DNA of 64,000 bases, taken from assembly GCF_001540865.1 (NCBI RefSeq), contig NC_033629.1, positions 9,471,764-9,535,763 on the forward strand, written 5' to 3'. Positions 57,257 through 64,000 of this stretch are shown piece by piece (the stretch's first letter is position 1; every line of letters starts with the position of its first letter). Source of the DNA: Ananas comosus. Lineage: Eukaryota > Streptophyta > Magnoliopsida > Poales > Bromeliaceae. A model generated the notes under the pieces. It was not told the origin of the DNA. It was given only the letters and a program-made list of their open reading frames with translations, and did not search any database. A program made the translations under genes and the position numbers.

Positions 57257-59899
57257 TTAGATCACACTTATAGACAGTTTGGCCAGGTTGTGTGGCTGCG
57301 GCGGCGCGATGGTGAGCTCCAAATCACTTCCCTCACTTGATAGAGACTCTGAAGAGGAATTATTTGGGTAATGTGTGTGATCTAAGGATAATTTGAGGAG
57401 ATCAGGAGATGAGCTGGCCTCGAACATTGTGATCGTCCGATCCAAAAATTTGCCGACTCGAGGGGACTTCTTCGGTATGGCTTGATCTTTCGTGCCAGCA
57501 GACAAGTCCAACTGTGATAGAATATCTTAATTTTGTCGGCTATTGCGAGGAAGGAAGCAGAAAAAAAAAAAAAAAAAAACAAGTAAAATATGCGCATACG
57601 CATTAGGTCAAGGACAACAATAGTGTATTTACCGTGAGCTTCGTCATTAGAGGCGAGATTGTGGAGGTTTCTAGACTTGGAGATGCAATCTGGGTCGATG
57701 CGACGAGAGTTGATCCCACGATCTGCAGATTAGTCGAGAAAATTTGTGCAGAGTTAGTTTGTTCGTATTGCAGAAAAGTTTTGAGATTATATGAAACTTA
57801 TGCGGGAGGAATACCGAGTTCTGTTCCAGGTCAAGATGGCTGATCTCTTCCTTCGGAGAAATTGGTGGAGTTTCAGAGTTGACAGACTGAGGAAACAGAG
57901 AATAAGTATGAAAAATCGAACTAACCGTAGAATTACTTGGAGAAAAAAACAAAAGAGCAATGGCAAAGTAAGTCCTTGAAACTTGGCACCGATTTCAGCT
58001 ACGTCCTTAAGAGTTCCAATCTTAACAACTAAGTTTACGATTGGTACACCCATTAGTTTACTATTTGGAAGAAAGACAATCCGCCAGCATCATCGTTATC
58101 GATGTGGAATGGTACGGTAAGCTACACTAGCAGCAAAACCTGATTACTAAATGAATTGTTAAAATCGGATTTAGGACAGATTTCAACTTGAAATATCAAT
58201 TCAGAGGAAAAAGTAAAATCCAACAACGCTAAAGTGCAAAGATCCATTCAAATAACGGATGATGTTGATTACTTGATCGTGAATCACGACATCGAAGAGG
58301 CTAGACCGGCGATTCTTCTTGCTAGGGTTGTTTTGCCTGAGGAAGTACTTCTGGGCGTGGCTGGCCACCTGCGTCGGAGTTCGTGTGGTCACGAAGTTCC
58401 TCGAGATCCCTCTCCAGTCGCCCTTGCCCAGCTTCTCCAGCCCGGCCAAGAATGTTCTATGTTCTTCCTCTGTCCATGGAACCCCTACGGAAAAGATACA
58501 TCTTGATTCTCTAGACCCCCTTTGGAGAAACTTATATATGCTTCAAACTAATCATTGATGAAAACATGTTTAACAGATGCAGCAAATTAGCTTCGGAGTT
58601 CAAAGAGTCCAATAACATGCAGGGAATATATAACATGATATTTAGGACGAATATATAATCGAACAAGTTTCACAAAGCAAATGTGCTACTTTAAGAAAGA
58701 AAAAAGGAACATTTTCCGAAATGAAAAAGGATATGAAGGACCATGCACAAGCATATTTTTACCAGTTATGAACATTTCAAAATGGACAGGAGAGCCAAAT
58801 CACCACTTCAAGTACACCTGAACTTGTGCAAACATTTTGGTGTCATGTGATGGATAAAACGCATGAATAATGTTAAATTTCCAGAGCATATTTCCCTGAT
58901 TCAATTACCACTTTGCGTAATATCAGATGCTGTGACATGAATGAACAGAGTTTCTACAATAAAATTAGAATTTACACTATTAATTGCTCAAAAAAAGGTT
59001 TGCAGATAAAAAAAGGAAGCAATAGAAAAAAAAAAAAAAAAGAAAAGAAGAGGAAATAAGCCATCTGAATTCAGGGAGTGCTTGGTTCCGCAGAAAATAT
59101 CCCAGAAAACAACTTTCTGACTGAAAAAGTATTTTCCATTCGTTCGGTCCCTAGAAAAAGTAGTTTTTCTTTTTTCGAGAAAATGAAATTTGTGTAAAAG
59201 TGTTTTTCATAGAAAACTTTTTATCCGGAAAATAGTTTTTCGGGACACTTTGAGGAATCAAATGCCACATCAGAGTTACAATCTTGACATTACTTAGAAA
59301 CGGATTTCTTATCGTTGCCGACGGAATTTTCCTGCATTAAATCCTCCCGTCGCCAGTTCGGCATTCAGAGAAATCAGATAATTGAGAAAAGAAAATTCTG
59401 AGCAGTTGATTGTGTTGTAAGAAAAATACATAGCCGTTGTGTCTTTCATCAATTTTTAGACGTAACAAAAAGTTATAAACACAATAAATAATTCATAAAA
59501 AAAAATACTTAAATTAGTCAATTGATTATATGCTATAATTTTGTACATGACATTGAGAATGAATGTAAAAAAGGAAAAGAAAAAAGAAAAAAAAAAAGGG
59601 TCTTAATAATTGATTTCACCTCTCTTCCTCTCGTGGCTCCGCCGCCTCCGCCTCTGCCGCAGCGGCGAGGCGTCGACGATGCCGCAGTCGGAGTGGTAGC
59701 CGAGATGATCAAGGCCGTCGGCGGCGTGATCGACGGCGGGGGCTGCGGCGCCGGCTGCGGCGCCGGCGCCGGCGCCGGCGCAGGACGCGAGATTCCCCAT
59801 GCTCGCGCTCTTCCGCATCACCTCGTCCTCGTCCTCCTCCCCTCCCCCTCCCCCTCCCTCGCCCCATATCCTCACCCCGAAGAGCTTCACCTCCGCCAT
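57257..59899 (-). CDS. MYB-related transcription factor, one-repeat SHAQKYF class
   Basis: Three exons on the minus strand: 59899-59620, 58484-58273, 57511-57257, GT-AG, total 248 aa. Residues 5-9 are KLFGV, a known plant repression motif; [10 protein letters not shown] follows, as in Arabidopsis MYBD-like proteins. The single MYB repeat spans about 94-145 ([20 protein letters not shown], then [20 protein letters not shown]) and ends in SHAQKYF (135-141). [11 protein letters not shown] follows. The C-terminal part has LKLSL (203-207) and LELTI (228-232), which look like EAR motifs. It should bind GATAA/TATCC-type DNA and repress genes in sugar, light or ageing responses, by family. The N-terminal zinc knuckle of some relatives is missing. 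Start chosen at the Met before EVKLFGV. Exon 1 is very GC-rich with Gly and Ala runs. Confidence 0.93.
59050..59245. mobile_element. Remnant of a transposon in MYB intron 1
   Basis: The block opens 'agtgcttggttccgcagaaaat' and has repeated 'gaaaatatttttc'-like segments in both orientations ('aaaagtattttccattcg' and 'gaaaatagtttttcggg'). That is typical of fold-back MITEs with 'ggttcc' ends. No clear TSD. Confidence 0.4.
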
Positions 59900-60235
59900 G
59901 GCCGTGCCCGAGGCCGAGCGCGAATCTTGATGAATCCNTCTTCTCTTAATATGATGATTTTTTTTTTATTTTTAAATATATATATATATTATTATATATT
60001 TTTGGAGTCGTTGATTGGTTTAGCAATAAGAGAGAGAGCGAACGGATTGGACGAAGAGGTCTACGGGTGGTAAAACATATATATAATGGATCGATTGCTC
60101 ATACAAACAAACGCCCCTGGAATTAGGGTTTATTTACGATGAATGCCATTACAGTTGAGTTGAGGAACTGCTTGCGTAAGCATGACGTAAGGAGACGGCT
60201 AATTTTGCTCCCCTGTGCGAGAACAAGCGTCCCCG

Positions 60236-60286
60236 CGACACACTACTCTATATTTTCATCCGCCTTTTAATTAAAATAAAATAAAA

Positions 60287-60320
<34 letters not shown>

Positions 60321-60610
60321 GGCTAATTTGCATAAAAAATCAACTAGTATTGAACTTTTGCAAAAGTAGACCATCTTTTTTTGTTTTTACAAATTCGATT
60401 CGATTTTTCAACAAACTGATCAAAATATCTTTATATATTTTTCTCTCGTTCTTTTTTTTCTTTCTCTTTTCAGAGAGCGGCGGAGACCGAGACGGCCCGC
60501 TTCGATTTTGTCCGGCGCATTCTTACCCTTGCTCGCGCTCTTCCGCATCACCTCGTCCCCTACACTACTCTATATTTTCATCCGCCTCTTTCTTAAAATA
60601 AAATAAAAAA

Positions 60611-60650
<40 letters not shown>

Positions 60651-60655
60651 ATTAA
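60236..60655. repeat. Chimeric local duplication upstream of the MYB gene
   Basis: The segment 'acactactctatattttcat' with its following 'ccgcct..aaaataaaataaaaa' and (ATT)n occurs at about 60239-60320 and again at about 60560-60650. Just before the second copy (60528-60555) there is a 28-bp stretch identical to MYB exon 1 (59800-59827). The second unit therefore joins a piece of the MYB coding exon to upstream sequence. The block between (60320-60500) belongs to the dispersed repeat seen at 44110-44340. Confidence 0.7.
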
Positions 60656-61164
60656 TCTCCTACTGAATATTTGGTTTTGGCATCCAAAAATACAAAAAAA
60701 AAGGAGACGTTTGATCTTATTGCTCATTTTTATTTAAAATATTTTTTTCATATATTTTAATCCGTGAATATTTTTTTTTCTTTTTTTTTCCCTAAGATAC
60801 GTTCTAGTGAATTGATAAATAATATTTCATTTAAGACAACTATACAAGCCAAAAAAAAATTTAAATTTTTTTTTATTGCCAAATAAATATCTTGGATGTA
60901 AAGATGGCGAGCAATTTAATTACCATTCATTTCTACACTATTTTATATAAAAAATCTATTTAAAAAATAAAAATTGATAATAATACCAAACGAAACCTTA
61001 GCTCAAAACTCTTTTGCGCATCTAATTAATAATAAAATGTATTTTGATCGCTCAATTGGCTATCAGATGAATGTCGAGATGTTCTTAGAATATTTTATCT
61101 ATGAAGCTCTATCCAAGGATCGAGCTCTAGAAATAAGGTGCGGAAAATCAACAACTATTTATTA

Positions 61165-62130
61165 AGAAAAAACTTAAAATATCGTTCCTATAGTTTCATA
61201 CTTTTTTATTTTAATATCCTGCGATTTAAGGCGTATCAATTTAGTACCCGTGATTTTATTTTTCTCTTTTCATTATTTCTTTTACTAATTTTTTTTGGTT
61301 AAATCAGTGACAAAGTTAAAAAACTAAAAGGTACTAAATTGAATACTCGATAAATCTATGTGGGGTATTTGAAGTTTTTTCTATATGATTTAACGAAATT
61401 TTAACGAAGAGGCTGATGAAAGGAGAAAAATGAAACCACACGATACTAAATTGATACACTTTAAATCACACGGTACTAAAGTGAGAAAGTGTGAAACCAC
61501 ATGGGTGATATTTAAAATTTAACAATAAAAAAGGATAAATTTCAAATACCCCCTTGTGGTTTCACATTTTCTCCCTTTAGTATCTTATGGTTTAAAGTGT
61601 ATAAAGTTAACTCCTGTGGTTTCGCACTTTCTCACTTTAGTACTCTATGGTTTAAAATGTATCAAGTTAGCATTCTGTGGTTTCATTTTTCTCTTTTTAT
61701 TATTCATTTCACTAATTTTTTTCGTTAAATCAGTCACAAAGTTAAAATTAAAAGGTACTAAAGTAAATATTCGATAAACCTAGATAAGGTATCTGAAGTT
61801 TTTTGTATATAATTTAACGAAGTATTAACGGAGGAAAAAAAATCAATGACAAAATTAAAACTAAAGGATACTAAGGTAAATATTCAATTAACCTAGATAG
61901 GATATCTGAAGTTTTTTGTATATAATTTAACGAAATATTAATAGAGGAGTTGACGAAAGTGAAAAATGAAATCACATGATACTAAATTGATGCACTTTAA
62001 ACCACAGAATACTAAAGTGAGAAAGTGCGAAACCACAACATACTAAATTGATATACTTTAAACCGCAGAATACTAACGTAAAAAAGTGCAAAATCATAGG
62101 AGTGGTATTTAAAGTTTTTCATAAAAAATA
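61165..62130. mobile_element. Cluster of MULE-type MITEs of the 'aaacttcaaatacc' family
   Basis: At least two inverted-repeat elements lie back to back: about 61165-61520 and about 61540-62125. Both have arms with 'tgtggtttcgcactttctcactttagta' and its complement. The right unit has extra internal copies of the arm (near 61610, 61970 and 62030). For the right unit the flanks AATAAAAAA and CATAAAAAA match at 8 of 9. It is the family of the element at 2004-3039. Confidence 0.7.
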
Positions 62131-62668
62131 AATAAACAGGTGGTAAGATCACCGACGTAGTGACCACATCACTATTTCTCGGCAAAATTATCCCTCCCAC
62201 AAGCAACAACCGAAGATCCTGATCCCGTCCGTACGGACATTAGTTTCCGGGGCCACTGCAACCCCTCGCTCTAAAATTTTCTTACAAATTAACCCTCAAA
62301 ATAGGGGTTAAATTTCGAGAATGCCATCGAACTTTTATATATTGTAACCCAATTGTTTGGTAGCTAGAGCGAGTGACATCATTGGGAGTTTACATGTGGT
62401 TGATGTGTTTTAGGAGGAATTCTATACTATCACACTTGCACCGCGTTATTAATAATAAATCAATTACATTTTTTTAAAAAAATAAAAGTACAATAAAAAT
62501 AATATTTTACAATCATAATAGAACATATACCCCTAAAAGGATACATTTGATTGATTTGTTACGCTACGTCACCAATATATCCATTGCATACTAGAATTTT
62601 TCGTGTTTTAGAGTGTACGTATATAATATTAATTAATAATTTTTGTATTATAGTGTAAATTATATATT

Positions 62669-62699
<31 letters not shown>

Positions 62700-62721
<22 letters not shown>

Positions 62722-63257
62722 TGAGGCTACTATGCTATCGGAAGCACGGAGCCTTCCGTGCTTCCACCTCGTTTTCGATGTTGCGACTTTCGAATCGTCG
62801 ATCGGCTCCGTTAAACTTGATTAGAGTATTTGGAGCACCTAGAAAATAAATTTTATATTTTCGATATTCATTTGCCTAGTGATCGAATGGGCTCAAAATC
62901 AACAAATTTCAATAGCCGTAGTGAGCTGTTTGTAAGTTTAACAGTGTAAAAATATTCAATCATGTGAAATTTTGATAGAAAATTATTTATACTATATAAA
63001 CAAGATCAATATCTTTGATTTAAAATTATAATGTCATATTATTACATTTTGTAAGATTTTTATTTTCAGCCGTTGATTTTGAGCCCCTTCATTCACTAGG
63101 CAAATGATATCGTAAAATCATAAAATTTATTTTCTAGGTACTTCAAATACTCTAGATCAAGTTTAACGGAGCCAATCGACGATTCGAAAGTCGCAACATC
63201 GAAAAAAGGTGGAAGCACGGAAGGCTCCGTGCTTTCCGATAGCATAATAGCCGTCAA

Positions 63258-63300
<43 letters not shown>
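62700..63300. mobile_element. Large fold-back element between two (TA)n tracts
   Basis: Arms of about 180-200 bp: left from about 62719 ('gtgaggctactatgctat', 'cggaagcacggagccttccg'), right ending about 63257 with the complement. The interior is AT-rich. (TA)n tracts lie at both sides (62680-62718 and 63261-63302). The 20-bp tip 'agcacggagccttccgtgct' is itself nearly palindromic. Sister of the element at 32148-32750. Confidence 0.8.
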
Positions 63301-63307
<7 letters not shown>

Positions 63308-63439
63308 ATACTCTACCATGAGAAGGAATTTTTGGGTAAATTATGTGGAAGGATCCAGATCTTTTAGTCAGGTTTCAAATGGACTCCTCACTTCTAATTC
63401 TTGCAGTTATGTCCTTAATTTCTTCTAATTGTTTAATTG

Positions 63440-64000
63440 AATCATTGCCATCTAAGGCCGACAAACTAGCTTGCTGTTCTTAAGCTTGTTCAACTCGAAA
63501 TAAACTCGATATTGAATCACTGGTTTAATAAACGCTCGATATCTTAACGAGCCGAATATAAGCCGGAGTCAGCTCACTCGTGTTTGACTCGATATTGCTC
63601 GAATGCATATACTTTTATATATTATTTTTATTGTATTTATATATACAATTACACATAAAAATTTTTACTGTTGAATTTTGGCCCAACAAAAATGTAAAGA
63701 GGCCCGTTTATTTGTAGGATTTCAACTATTAGATCGAGATATATGTAACCGGTATTATTTTAGGATTCTATTTCACGTAAAAAAATTATAATAATAACTT
63801 TTAAAATTAATCAATTTGAGTTTTAAATTTGGAGCTGTAAATGATTTGAGTTGTAAACAAGCTAGTTCAGCCTGGTGAGCTAATCAAAGCTAATGAGCCA
63901 AACACAAGCTAGCTCGTTAAATTGCGATTTGATCACGACCTAAGCTTTTTCGATTCATCAGGAGCTCAGGCCGAACACGAGCTAGCCTCTAAAAATTTCA
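63440..64000. repeat. Repeat with 'gagctcg/acacgagct' motifs, cut by the window end
   Basis: Repeated 'cgagccgaa', 'aactcgat', 'cacgagctag' and complements, as in the copy at 45925-46240. This dispersed plant repeat type is often a hAT-like MITE with long inverted arms. The right arm seems to start about 63850. The end is outside the window. Confidence 0.5.

Noticed and set aside
59522..60073. 183-residue plus-strand open frame across the MYB first exon
   Set aside because: It is antisense to MYB exon 1, spans an undetermined base, and is made of GC-rich shadow sequence followed by A/T-rich sequence.

Overview
This is a plant nuclear window, almost certainly from a monocot. The genes have short exons, GT-AG introns, very GC-rich first exons and AT-rich introns, and transposable elements (TEs) fill most of the rest. 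LTRs carrying GTACCGGTAC palindromes and the common 'aaacttcaaatacc' MULE elements made me think of pineapple or a relative, but that is an impression, not a demonstration. I see no prokaryotic, CRISPR, rRNA or tRNA features.

Four intact host genes are readable. Two are tandem copies of a class A FAD-dependent monooxygenase of the CTF2/MO1 type (6595-20185 and 33912-39635, five exons each, 468 and 466 aa). The third is a RABD2 (Rab1-type) small GTPase in eight exons (47768-53541, 203 aa, complete). The fourth is a one-repeat SHAQKYF MYB transcription factor on the minus strand (59899-57257, three exons, 248 aa), with KLFGV and EAR-type repression motifs.

The monooxygenase copies sit in a larger tandem duplication, about 6.2-23.9 kb and 33.4-44.1 kb. 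Because the two copies align, each serves as an empty-site control for the other, and several insertions can be placed to the base and dated as later than the duplication. In copy 1 these are a 7,976-bp PIF/Harbinger transposon in intron 1 (TSD TAA, both genes mutated, a nested 1,225-bp hAT-like element inside) and a 697-bp MULE-type element in intron 3 (9-bp TSD). A 721-bp TRIM lies downstream of copy 1 (5-bp TSD). In copy 2 they are an LTR-like insertion in intron 1, a hAT remnant in intron 3 and a 638-bp MULE element downstream (9-bp TSD).

The spacer at 24-33 kb is a retrotransposon graveyard. It holds a truncated minus-strand copia element (LTR, primer-binding site, start of gag), copia gag-like remnants, a 344-bp LTR and a 2.5-kb solo LTR (TSD AGGGA) with a nested hAT element (8-bp TSD). 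A related LTR occupies 1-1928. Large fold-back elements bounded by (TA)n occur at 32.2-32.7 and 62.7-63.2 kb. RABD2 carries three small MULE-type insertions in introns and one fold-back element in its promoter region.

The four host genes have no obvious joint pathway. What stands out is the layered, datable TE history around a young gene duplication, plus a few unexplained structures: paired GC-rich hairpins, palindromic LTR motifs, a chimeric duplication upstream of the MYB gene, and a 28-G tract.
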